Shown here piece by piece: positions 1-6,426 of a stretch of 11,898 nucleotides of DNA. The stretch lies in assembly GCA_001773855.1 (NCBI GenBank), contig MEXZ01000145.1:248-12145 (forward strand), read 5' to 3'. Origin of the DNA: Candidatus Aminicenantes bacterium RBG_13_64_14 (GTDB taxonomy: Bacteria > Acidobacteriota > Aminicenantia > Aminicenantales > Saccharicenantaceae). Position 1 is the first letter of the stretch. Each line of letters opens with the position of its first letter. A model generated the notes under the pieces. That model was not told the origin of the DNA. It did no database searches and worked only from the letters and a program-made list of their open reading frames with translations. A program made the position numbers and the translations under genes.

Positions 1-102
1 GCGGTTTTGAGAAACATGCACGGCGTGACGGATCGACGCTACTAATGGTGCGGGCGGGGCGCCGCCCTACAAAGAAAAGTGGTCGATCGGCGAGAATAAA
101 AC
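1..102. other. upstream intergenic stretch, no gene seen
   Basis: I see no supportable coding sequence here. The only structure is a short GC hairpin at 52-67, with arms gggcgg and ccgccc around a 4-nt loop. It has no T tract after it, so it is at best a weak terminator for an unseen gene to the left. Confidence 0.3.
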
Positions 103-130
103 TTGACATTTGGTCAGAATGGTCTATAAA
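103..130 (+). promoter_or_regulatory. sigma70-type promoter of the ATP-grasp/GNAT/KamA operon
   Basis: A perfect -35 hexamer TTGACA (103-108) is followed after 16 bp by TATAAA (125-130), in an A/T-rich patch inside otherwise GC-rich DNA. Transcription would start near 136-137, about 60 nt before the first operon gene at 200. TGAC (104-107) and GTCA (113-116) form a small inverted repeat over the -35, and TGGTC occurs at 111-115 and 120-124. A repressor could bind here, but no regulator can be named. Confidence 0.75.
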
Positions 131-135
131 TGAAA

Positions 136-183
136 ATGAATAAAGTGATCACGGCCATCGGAAAATGCGAAGGCATGAGTTGA
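136..183 (+). other. possible 15-residue leader peptide ORF
   Basis: An ATG at 136 (another in frame at 130) opens a frame reading MNKVITAIGKCEGMS and stops at TGA 181-183, just before the ribosome-binding site of the first operon gene (AGAAGG, 185-190). The predicted transcription start falls on this ATG, so it could be translated leaderless. It may be chance, since there is no comparison to show conservation and no attenuator hairpin is evident. Confidence 0.2.
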
Positions 184-199
184 AAGAAGGTATAGAGCG

Positions 200-1309
200 A
201 TGAAAGTAGCATTGCTTTTCAGTTCGAAAGCGGGGATGGAAGCGACGCTCTCTCATCGCCCCGACGAACGACGCGACGAGGAAGACGAGCCCCCATCGCC
301 AGTCGACCTGTTCGCGGAATGCGATTCGGACGAAACGATCGCAGCCGTCGGGCGGGTGCTCCAGGAACGACACCAGGTTGTCTTCATCGAGTCCGATGAG
401 AAGGCCTATGCGCGCCTGAAGCGCCAGCGTCCCCATCTCGTCTTCAACATCGCCGAACGCGTCGTCGGCCCGAACCGCGAATCCCACATGCCGACGATCT
501 GCGAGATGCTGGACATCCCGTACACCGGCTCCGACCCGCTGACCCTCGGCCTCTGTCTCGACAAGTCGCGGGCCAAGGAGATCCTGTCCTACCACAGGAT
601 CCCGAACCCGGCCTTCTGGATCGTCGAGTCCGCGGCCGACATCCCGGCCGGCGTCCGGCTCCCGGCCATCGTCAAGCCCCTCTTCGAGGGTTCGAGCAAG
701 GGCATCAAGAACAACTCCCTCGTCCACACCCTGGGCGACCTCTACGAGCGCGTGGAGGAGGTCATCGCGACCTACAACCAGCCGGTCATCGTCGAGCGCT
801 TCCTCTCCGGCCGCGAGTTCACCGTCGGCGTCCTGGGCAACACCCCGAACCACGAGATCCTGCCCATCGTGGAGATCGACCACGGCCAGCTGCCCTCCGG
901 GGCGGCGCCGATCTATTCCTACGAGGCGAAGTGGATTTGGGACACACGGGAAAAGCCCCTGGATATCTTCAAGTGCCCGGCGCCCGTCAGCCCGGTGATC
1001 AAGGCCAAGATCGAGAACTACGTCACGCGGACCTGCGCCGTACTCCGCATCCGGGACTGGTGCCGGGTCGATGTCCGGCTCGACGAAAAAGGGGAACCCA
1101 ACATCCTCGAGGTCAACCCGCTGCCGGGCATCCTGCCCAATCCCGAGGACAATTCCTGCCTGCCCAAGGCGGCCCGGACGGCCGGGTATTCCTATTCGGA
1201 CCTGATCCACAAGGTCGTCGAGGAGGCCTCGAAACGGCACGGCCTCCGTCCCACGCGCATCCGGCCTGCGGCGAGCGAGCGGCCGGTGGTCCACGCGGAT
1301 CGCGCATGA
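200..1309 (+). CDS. D-Ala-D-Ala ligase-like ATP-grasp protein (first of two)
   Basis: This 369-residue protein belongs to the D-Ala-D-Ala ligase branch of the ATP-grasp superfamily, which joins an amine to an acyl-phosphate made from a carboxylate and ATP. Visible motifs in order: YTGSDPLTLG (108-117), DK (121-122), KPLFEGSSKG (159-168), VERFLSGREFTVG (198-210), YEAKW (241-245), RVD (289-291) and LEVNPLPG (303-310), which supply ATP, Mg and acyl-phosphate binding residues. It differs from true Ddl enzymes: the N-terminal GGxSAE motif is absent (SSKAGM instead), and the omega-loop Tyr (E. coli DdlB Tyr216) is Trp245. The substrate is therefore probably not D-Ala. The start ATG has AGAAGG 9 nt upstream. 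The C-terminal tail past about residue 345 is basic and low-complexity. Its TGA overlaps the next ATG (ATGA, 1306-1309), implying translational coupling. Family is certain; substrate is unknown. Confidence 0.9.
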   Translation: MKVALLFSSKAGMEATLSHRPDERRDEEDEPPSPVDLFAECDSDETIAAVGRVLQERHQVVFIESDEKAYARLKRQRPHLVFNIAERVVGPNRESHMPTICEMLDIPYTGSDPLTLGLCLDKSRAKEILSYHRIPNPAFWIVESAADIPAGVRLPAIVKPLFEGSSKGIKNNSLVHTLGDLYERVEEVIATYNQPVIVERFLSGREFTVGVLGNTPNHEILPIVEIDHGQLPSGAAPIYSYEAKWIWDTREKPLDIFKCPAPVSPVIKAKIENYVTRTCAVLRIRDWCRVDVRLDEKGEPNILEVNPLPGILPNPEDNSCLPKAARTAGYSYSDLIHKVVEEASKRHGLRPTRIRPAASERPVVHADRA

Positions 1310-2340
1310 ACCCTGCCCCAAACATCGCCATCGTATTCAACGCCTACGAACCGAGACCGACGGCGCCGGGGGAACGCCTGTCCGAAGAGTCCGTGGCCGA
1401 GATGGCCCGGCAGGCCCACGACGCCATCCGCACCGGCGGCTACAACGTGACGCTCATCCCCCTCCAGAGGAGCCTCCTCAATTTCCTGGGGCGGGTCCGG
1501 GAGTTCAACCCGGACGCCCTGATCAACCTCTGCGAAGGGTACTACGGCCGGCCGCAGTGGGAGTCGAACGTCGCCGGCATCTTCGAGCTCCTCGGCCTCA
1601 CGTTCACCGGGAGCGCGTCCAAGACCCTGGCCTTCTGCCAGGACAAGTTCAAGGCCAAAGCCGTCCTGCGGGCGGCCGGCCTGCCGACGGCTCCGGCCCA
1701 GCTCATGCTGACGGGGGAGGAGCCCCTCGAGCTGAGATTCCCCCTCATCATCAAGCCGAACGCCGAGGACGCCAGCCTGGGCATATACCCGGATTCCGTC
1801 GTCCGCGACGAGGAGGCCTTCCGCCGTCAGGTTCGGCGCTGTCTCGAGAATTACAAGCAGCCTGTCCTTGCCGAAGCGTTCATCGATGGCCGGGAGTTCA
1901 ACGTCTCGGTCATGGAGAACGGGGCGGTGACACCCCTGCCGGTCTCCGAGATCGACTTCTCGGCCATGCCCAAAGACCTGCCGCGCATCCTCGGCTACGA
2001 AGCCAAGTGGTTCGAAGACGATCCGCTCTATCAGAAGACTCCTCCGGTCTGCCCGGCGCCTATCGACGAGGAGCTCCGCGTCAAGCTCCAAGGTTTGGCC
2101 GCCGCTGCGTTCCGGATCATGGGCTGCCGGGACTACGCCCGAATCGATTTCCGGATGGACGCCAAGGGCCGGCCATTCATCCTCGAAGTCAACCCGAACC
2201 CCGACATCAGCACAAACGCCGGCTACGCCCGGGCCCTCAACGCGGCCGGGATCGCCTACGCCTCATTCTGGGGCACGATGATCGACAATGCCATGAAGAG
2301 AAAGGTCGTCCATGATCCGGCCGATGGAACCGCGCGATAA
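1306..2340 (+). CDS. D-Ala-D-Ala ligase-like ATP-grasp protein (second of two)
   Basis: A second ATP-grasp ligase, 344 residues, clearly diverged from its neighbour rather than a recent duplicate. Motifs: FTGSASKTLAF (100-110), DK (113-114), IIKPNAEDASLGI (148-160), AEAFIDGREFNVSV (189-202), YEAKW (231-235), ARIDFRMD (278-285) and LEVNPNPDI (293-301). The Mg/ATP residues are intact. The serine loop reads EDAS instead of EGSS, so the serine equivalent to DdlB Ser150 is Ala156, and the omega-loop Tyr is Trp235. GGxSAE is missing. These changes point to a different substrate from both Ddl and the first ligase, perhaps a second ligation step. The start is the ATG of the ATGA overlap with the preceding gene. 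An upstream in-frame extension from 931 lies inside that gene and is not credible. The last 29 nt overlap the next CDS. Confidence 0.9.
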   Translation: MNPAPNIAIVFNAYEPRPTAPGERLSEESVAEMARQAHDAIRTGGYNVTLIPLQRSLLNFLGRVREFNPDALINLCEGYYGRPQWESNVAGIFELLGLTFTGSASKTLAFCQDKFKAKAVLRAAGLPTAPAQLMLTGEEPLELRFPLIIKPNAEDASLGIYPDSVVRDEEAFRRQVRRCLENYKQPVLAEAFIDGREFNVSVMENGAVTPLPVSEIDFSAMPKDLPRILGYEAKWFEDDPLYQKTPPVCPAPIDEELRVKLQGLAAAAFRIMGCRDYARIDFRMDAKGRPFILEVNPNPDISTNAGYARALNAAGIAYASFWGTMIDNAMKRKVVHDPADGTAR

Positions 2341-2785
2341 GGAACCGGTCATCGGCCACGTCCGGGCCACGGGTTTTTTCACGCCCGCCGAGGTCGCCGT
2401 GGCCGAGGAACTCATGGACATCTATCTCGAAAAGCCGGAGCAGAAGGATTACCGCGTGGTCGTGATCGAGAACGACCGGAAGGACGCCGTGGGCTACATG
2501 ACGTGGGGGCCGGCGCCGCTCGCCGAGGACGCCTATGACATCTATTGGATGGCCGTAGCGCCGTCCGAGCAGGGCAAGGGGCGGGGCAAGGCGCTCATCC
2601 TCTGGGTCGAGGACGAGATCCGCCGCCGCGACGGCCGGATGATCGTCATCGAGACCTCGTCGCAGCCGAAGTATCACGCTACCAGGCAGTTTTACCTGGA
2701 TTTTGGCTATAAAGAAGTCGCCCGGGTCCCGGATTTCTACAGGGCCGGGGACGACCGCGTCATATACGCGAAATATTTTCGTTGA
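2312..2785 (+). CDS. GNAT-family N-acetyltransferase
   Basis: A compact 157-residue GNAT acetyltransferase, which would transfer acetyl from acetyl-CoA to an amine. It begins with the usual IRPMEPRD strand. The acetyl-CoA pyrophosphate loop is VAPSEQGKGRGKAL (82-95, a Q/RxxGxG/A signature), and motif B includes ATRQFYLDFGYKEV (123-136), with Tyr128 as a candidate general acid. It is much shorter than AblB/YodP beta-lysine acetyltransferases (about 280 residues, from memory), so it is not AblB itself. Position between an ATP-grasp gene and KamA suggests it acts on the product or an intermediate of the pathway. The start overlaps the upstream gene by 29 nt, and its TGA (2783-2785) lies within the ribosome-binding region of the next gene. 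Family is certain; substrate is inferred from context only. Confidence 0.88.
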   Translation: MIRPMEPRDKEPVIGHVRATGFFTPAEVAVAEELMDIYLEKPEQKDYRVVVIENDRKDAVGYMTWGPAPLAEDAYDIYWMAVAPSEQGKGRGKALILWVEDEIRRRDGRMIVIETSSQPKYHATRQFYLDFGYKEVARVPDFYRAGDDRVIYAKYFR

Positions 2786-2789
2786 GGAG
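2785..2789 (+). promoter_or_regulatory. ribosome binding site of the KamA gene
   Basis: AGGAG overlaps the GNAT stop codon. It sits 10 nt before ATG 2800 and 4 nt before GTG 2794, which makes ATG 2800 the better start. A frame-compatible TTG at 2782 lies upstream of this site and is unlikely. Confidence 0.55.
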
Positions 2790-2799
2790 TTTAGTGGAG

Positions 2800-3912
2800 A
2801 TGGACGACTGGCAACGATTGCTTCAGGGCAGTCTCAGGAAACCGGAAGAGATTGCCCAACATTTCGGACTTGATCTCGAGGAGGTCCGTCGGATCGCCCG
2901 CACGTTCAAGATCCAGATCACGCCGTACTACGCCGGTTTGATCAAGGAGCGCGGCGACGCGATGTGGCGCCAGATGGTGCCCGACCCGGCCGAGTTGAAG
3001 GAAGCTACCGGCGTCGCGGACCCGCTTCATGAGGACAAGGACTCGCCCGTGCCGAGCATCGTCCACCGCTACCCTGACCGCTGCCTCTTCCTGGTTTCGC
3101 ACAGCTGCGCCTCGTACTGCCGTTTCTGCACGCGCAAGAGGAAGGTCGGAGACGCGTCGAAGATCCACCCCCGGTATATCGAGGACGGCCTCGCCTACAT
3201 CCGGAGCCATTCGGAGATCCGGGACGTCATCATCTCGGGCGGCGACCCGCTCATGCTGAGCGACCGCAAGCTCGAGGCGATCGTCAAGGCCGTCCGGGCC
3301 GTCCCTCACGTCGAGATCATCCGCATCGGGACGCGCGTCCCGTGCGTCCTGCCGCAACGGGTCACCGAAAAACTCGTGGCCATGCTCAAGAAGTACCATC
3401 CGCTCTACATGAACGTCCACTTCAACCACCCCGACGAGATCACGCCGGAATCGTCGCGCGCCCTGAACTTGCTGGCCGATGCCGGCATCCCGCTGGGGAA
3501 CCAGACCGTGCTCCTCAAGGGCGTCAACGACGACCCTGTGGTGATGCGGCGGCTCATGCAGAAGCTCCTTTCTGTCCGGGTCCGGCCCTACTACATCTAC
3601 CAGGCGGACTACGTCTCCGGCACCGAGCACCTAAGGACGACCGTCGAAAAGGGGCTAGAGATCATGGAAAACCTGCGCGGCTGGACGTCCGGGTTGGCCG
3701 TCCCGTATTACTGCATCGACGCGCCCGGAGGCGGCGGCAAGATCCCGGTCCTGCCGAAGTACCTCCAGTCGATCTCCGACGAACAGGTCGTGCTGCGAAA
3801 TTACGCCGGCGAGATCTTCGTCTACCCGCAGGTGAAGCCGAAGCCGAAGCGAAAGCCGCGGCCGGCGAGCGCCCCATGCTATAGCTTCGACGGCGCCCCC
3901 CCCATGCCGTAA
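2800..3912 (+). CDS. KamA-family radical SAM/PLP aminomutase (lysine 2,3-aminomutase-like)
   Basis: This 370-residue protein (numbered from ATG 2800) matches lysine 2,3-aminomutase, which moves the alpha-amino group of an amino acid to the beta carbon using a [4Fe-4S] cluster, S-adenosylmethionine and PLP. The cluster cysteines are 103, 107 and 110 (CASYCRFC). SGGDP is at 146-150. The PLP lysine is Lys314 in DAPGGGGKIP. Asp270 (QADYVSG) and Asp307 (CIDAPG) have the same 37- and 7-residue spacing as Asp293, Asp330 and Lys337 of the Clostridium enzyme, where the aspartates hold the lysine side chain. Glutamate 2,3-aminomutases replace both. Lysine, or another basic amino acid, is therefore the likeliest substrate. 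It is shorter than the Clostridium enzyme (416 residues) and ends in a Pro/Lys-rich tail. EF-P modification (EpmB) is a less likely role, as no epmA or efp gene is nearby. Confidence 0.9.
   Translation: MDDWQRLLQGSLRKPEEIAQHFGLDLEEVRRIARTFKIQITPYYAGLIKERGDAMWRQMVPDPAELKEATGVADPLHEDKDSPVPSIVHRYPDRCLFLVSHSCASYCRFCTRKRKVGDASKIHPRYIEDGLAYIRSHSEIRDVIISGGDPLMLSDRKLEAIVKAVRAVPHVEIIRIGTRVPCVLPQRVTEKLVAMLKKYHPLYMNVHFNHPDEITPESSRALNLLADAGIPLGNQTVLLKGVNDDPVVMRRLMQKLLSVRVRPYYIYQADYVSGTEHLRTTVEKGLEIMENLRGWTSGLAVPYYCIDAPGGGGKIPVLPKYLQSISDEQVVLRNYAGEIFVYPQVKPKPKRKPRPASAPCYSFDGAPPMP
3835..3858 (+). repeat. short AAGCCG tandem repeat in the KamA tail
   Basis: Four 6-nt units (AAGCCG, AAGCCG, AAGCGA, AAGCCG) encode the KPKPKRKP segment in the C-terminal tail of the aminomutase, after the conserved core has ended. 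This is a likely replication-slippage site with little functional weight. Confidence 0.6.
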
Positions 3913-3921
3913 GCGGCCGAA

Positions 3922-3981
3922 AAGAAGGTACCAGGTCTACGCCATGCCAATTTTGGCATTGCATAGACCTGGTACCTTCTT
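3922..3981. terminator. 60-nt near-perfect palindrome, likely bidirectional terminator
   Basis: Perfect 18-nt arms (3922-3939 and 3964-3981, AAGAAGGTACCAGGTCTA and its complement) enclose an inner hairpin ATGCCAA/TTGGCAT (3944-3950 with 3953-3959). The arms end in CTTCTT on the plus strand and CTTCTTTT on the minus strand, giving modest U-rich ends both ways. It fills the gap between two convergent genes: KamA stops at 3912, and the SIS gene's TAA is at 3983-3985. Such a long, A/T-containing dyad could alternatively be a mobile palindromic repeat (REP/BIME- or MITE-like) that also serves as terminator. Confidence 0.7.
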
Positions 3982-3982
3982 A

Positions 3983-6130
3983 TTAAAGGGAAGTAAGGTA
4001 GGTGTTGAGACCGACGGCCTTGACGATGCCCAGCGTCTCTTCCCGGCTGATGCCGCGTTTCTGCTTCAGCGACTCCAGGATGCGGATGATGGAAAAAGCG
4101 ACCTCGGCTGTCTGCCCCGCTTCGGCCTGCCGGTCCTTGAGGTAGGCGATGGAATCGAAAAGGACGGCGTTGGCCTCGCCGTAGGAGATCGGCTCACGCC
4201 CGCCGTTCGCCTTGACCCAATCGGCCAGCCCCAGCACGTCGTTCACGTGCGATTGGATGAGATACGTGGCCCGGCCGACGAGCTTCAGGTTGCTGGGGCT
4301 GACGTTGGTCATGGTATTGCCGACGACCTTGCCGAGCTTGGCCATGACGGCCGTCGAATGGGAGTTGAGGAGCATCTTGGCCGCGATCTGCTGCCTCAGG
4401 CCGAACGGATCGCCCGCTGTCCGGACATGGACGGGGACGACGATGAGCCTGCCGCTCCGCCCCTCGAACAGACGCCGGATCCCCGCCTCTATCCGAGGGA
4501 ACTCCTTCTGCGGACTGCGGGTGACCAGGACGACCGCCGCGTCGGCGCCGCTCTCCCCGGCGAGCCGTAGGACATTCCTGAATGATGACCCTTCGCGCCC
4601 GAACTCGGCTTCCTCGGGCGTCAGGCCGACCAGGACGCAGAGGTCGCCTTTCTTCGTGCCGCGCCGCTCCGTGTTCGACGCGGAAAGGGAAAAATCGTAG
4701 AGTTCCGCCTGGTCGTCCCCGGCTTTCTTCAGGCTCTCGAGGGCCGCCCGCCGCAGGTAGGGGTCGTCGATGCCCGTTTCGAACGGCTGCCTGTAATTCT
4801 CGGACGCCAACCCGCGGAAAGGCCGGCCCAGAAAAGCGCGCCAGGCGTCCCCGGCCGTCTTCGCCCCTGTCCAGACCTGGATCCAACATCTCCGCTGCTG
4901 CTCCCTGACCGTGTCCAGCGGGAAGAGCCGGAACGTCGGGCTCCGTTCGGTGCTGTCGATGAAGACCGTGATCAGCCCTTTCTCGGCGTAGTATGTTGAG
5001 AACCGTCCGCCCGCGTAGGCCGCGGCTTCGATGTCGGTCAACGCTGCGAGGGCCGGGAGCGCCGCCCGCGCCCCGTTGAGGACGCCGCCGAACTCCCTGA
5101 GCCTGGATGCGACCCCTGCGACCCCCGCCCGCTCCGCCCCGCCGCCTTCCTCGAAGCCGAGCCGGGCCAGCTCTCCCTTCCCGAGGACACGGGCCAGCGC
5201 GCGCCCCACAGCCGTCTCGATGACGGCAGCCACGACATAGGTCTCGATGGTCGTGGCCTGCATCCGCGTCGAGCCGGTGATGGCCTGGGGCCCGGTCGTC
5301 AGGTTGATCTTGGTGATGCCCGGCTCGGTCAGGACGCTCCGGCTTCTATCGAAGGGCAGGAGCCTGTCGTCCGGGTTGTTGTAGACGAAGTACAGCCGCG
5401 TGCGGCTCTCTCCGGAGCTGTATCCCGGCTCGCCGCGCCACTCGTCGAGCGCGGCCAGGACCGTCCCGATGACCGACGACGTTTCGCCGCCCTCGGTGAC
5501 GCAGATGACAACGTCGCCCTTGCGGATACCCCTGTCATGAAGCTGCAAGCGGCCGATGAGCTGGAGGTCCTCGAAGCCCTCGAGTGAGCTGATCAGGGCC
5601 CTGTCCGCCCCGGTCATCTCGCCGACGAGCGCTTCCTCGATCCCCTCAGGGATGAAGCCGGCGAGCTTCGCCGCGATCTTCCTGTCGGCCTTCACCCTCC
5701 GCCAAAAGGGACGCCAGAACGCGCTCTCCATCTGCTTGGCCAGCCGGCCCGTGGCCCCGCAACCGTAAACATAGATCTTCCTGCCGGACAGGATGGCGTC
5801 CTCGACGGCCCGGGCGGCTTGCTCGAGGACCGCGGGCGCCGCCGCCAGTTCCTCCATTTTTGCCCGGATATCGTCGTCGACCGAGGACAACATCTTCAGC
5901 CCGGACAGCGTGTCCTTCTGGATGCGCTCGCCGAGGGGCCACGTTTTCTGATGGCGCTGCTCCGTGAGCAAGGTGTGGAGCTGGAACTGCGTTTTCGTCC
6001 GGACGTAATCGACGGACTCGGCCGAGGGTTCAATCCCCAACAGCTTGAGAAGATTCCCCTTTGCATCCCCTGTTTCTTGGGCCATCCCCGTCGCGGCCAA
6101 CGCCATGATAGCCGCTACAGCCGCTGTCAA
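3983..6130 (-). CDS. double-SIS sugar-phosphate protein, MurQ/GCKR-like
   Basis: About 715 residues, related to MurNAc-6-phosphate etherase (MurQ) and glucokinase regulatory protein, which bind phosphosugars through SIS domains. Counting from TTG 6130, the first SIS domain has VYGCGATGRLAKQME (about 120-134), LEGFED (about 182), GDVVICVTEGGETSSVIG (about 204-221) and ITGSTRMQATT (about 283-293, the MurQ/GCKR hallmark). A second SIS-like half contains GDLCVLVGLTPEEAEF and KMLLNSHSTAVMAKLGK. It is more than twice the length of MurQ (about 300) and close to GCKR. EGFED matches the MurQ EGAED segment, but the other etherase glutamate is not aligned after GATGRL, so etherase activity is doubtful. 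Start: TTG 6130 has GGAGG 9 nt upstream; ATG 6106 and ATG 6085 (MAQETGD) are alternatives without a clear site. It is the last gene of the minus-strand block. Confidence 0.8.
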   Translation of the reverse strand: MTAAVAAIMALAATGMAQETGDAKGNLLKLLGIEPSAESVDYVRTKTQFQLHTLLTEQRHQKTWPLGERIQKDTLSGLKMLSSVDDDIRAKMEELAAAPAVLEQAARAVEDAILSGRKIYVYGCGATGRLAKQMESAFWRPFWRRVKADRKIAAKLAGFIPEGIEEALVGEMTGADRALISSLEGFEDLQLIGRLQLHDRGIRKGDVVICVTEGGETSSVIGTVLAALDEWRGEPGYSSGESRTRLYFVYNNPDDRLLPFDRSRSVLTEPGITKINLTTGPQAITGSTRMQATTIETYVVAAVIETAVGRALARVLGKGELARLGFEEGGGAERAGVAGVASRLREFGGVLNGARAALPALAALTDIEAAAYAGGRFSTYYAEKGLITVFIDSTERSPTFRLFPLDTVREQQRRCWIQVWTGAKTAGDAWRAFLGRPFRGLASENYRQPFETGIDDPYLRRAALESLKKAGDDQAELYDFSLSASNTERRGTKKGDLCVLVGLTPEEAEFGREGSSFRNVLRLAGESGADAAVVLVTRSPQKEFPRIEAGIRRLFEGRSGRLIVVPVHVRTAGDPFGLRQQIAAKMLLNSHSTAVMAKLGKVVGNTMTNVSPSNLKLVGRATYLIQSHVNDVLGLADWVKANGGREPISYGEANAVLFDSIAYLKDRQAEAGQTAEVAFSIIRILESLKQKRGISREETLGIVKAVGLNTYLTSL

Positions 6131-6139
6131 AGCGGAAGT

Positions 6140-6144
6140 CCTCC
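6140..6144 (-). promoter_or_regulatory. candidate ribosome binding site for the SIS gene
   Basis: GGAGG on the minus strand lies 9 nt before TTG 6130. It is the only good Shine-Dalgarno match near the possible starts, and the reason TTG 6130 was preferred over ATG 6106 or 6085. Confidence 0.45.
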
Positions 6145-6203
6145 GTCGGGCGGCGATGGATATCGCCCCGACCGGCGGAAAGCGGATTCCTAGGAGCGAC
6201 CTG

Positions 6204-6314
6204 CAGAATCGTGGCCGAGTGCTCGAGGCCGCGATTCTGATAAATATCCTGAAAAAGGGTCGTTCCAGATATTTCTCAGAAGTGCGGCTACGAGCCGCTC
6301 CGCCGCACTTCTGA
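6204..6314 (-). other. three packed hairpins in the gap before the SIS gene
   Basis: The roughly 296-nt gap between the deaminase stop (6427) and the SIS start (6130) holds three adjacent inverted repeats. 6276-6314 has perfect 13-nt arms (TCAGAAGTGCGGC on the plus strand) around a 13-nt loop. 6242-6274 has 9 pairs with one bulge (aaatatc-c-tg / cagatattt). 6204-6239 has 13-nt arms with one G-U-type mismatch. They are separated by only 1-2 nt. No clear T tract follows in either direction. It may be a structured leader of the SIS mRNA, a processing or attenuation site, or a repeat element. The open frame that crosses it is rich in Arg and Ser and reads like noncoding DNA. Confidence 0.55.
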
Positions 6315-6426
6315 TGGTCGCTTCGAAGACTCTGCTCCCTGCTGGTCCCCAGGGGGGCCGGGGGGCTAGGGATGATATCCTTTGCCGAGCCGAAAAGGAG
6401 AGTTCCGCGATATCGGGAGAAGAACA

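Noticed and set aside
103..130. IscR/Rrf2-type binding site in the first promoter
   Set aside because: The TGAC-N5-GTCA repeat is only four bases per arm and does not fit the longer consensus well enough to name a regulator.
931..1305. Upstream extension of the second ATP-grasp gene
   Set aside because: It lies wholly within the first ATP-grasp gene, and its sequence is low-complexity Pro/Arg/Gly. The fold begins at MNPAPNIAIVF after ATG 1306.
149..1321. Long minus-strand open frame (390 codons) opposite the first ATP-grasp gene
   Set aside because: The plus strand encodes an unmistakable ATP-grasp protein. The antisense frame is Asp/Arg/Gly-rich with no motifs, typical of GC-rich shadow frames.
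200..2340. Annotating the two ATP-grasp genes as ddlA/ddlB for peptidoglycan synthesis
   Set aside because: Both lack the GGxSAE motif and have Trp instead of the D-Ala specificity Tyr, and no other mur/dcw gene is adjacent.
2800..3912. Assigning the KamA protein as EpmB for elongation factor P
   Set aside because: No epmA or efp gene is in the window, and operon partners point to small-molecule chemistry. It cannot be excluded by sequence alone.
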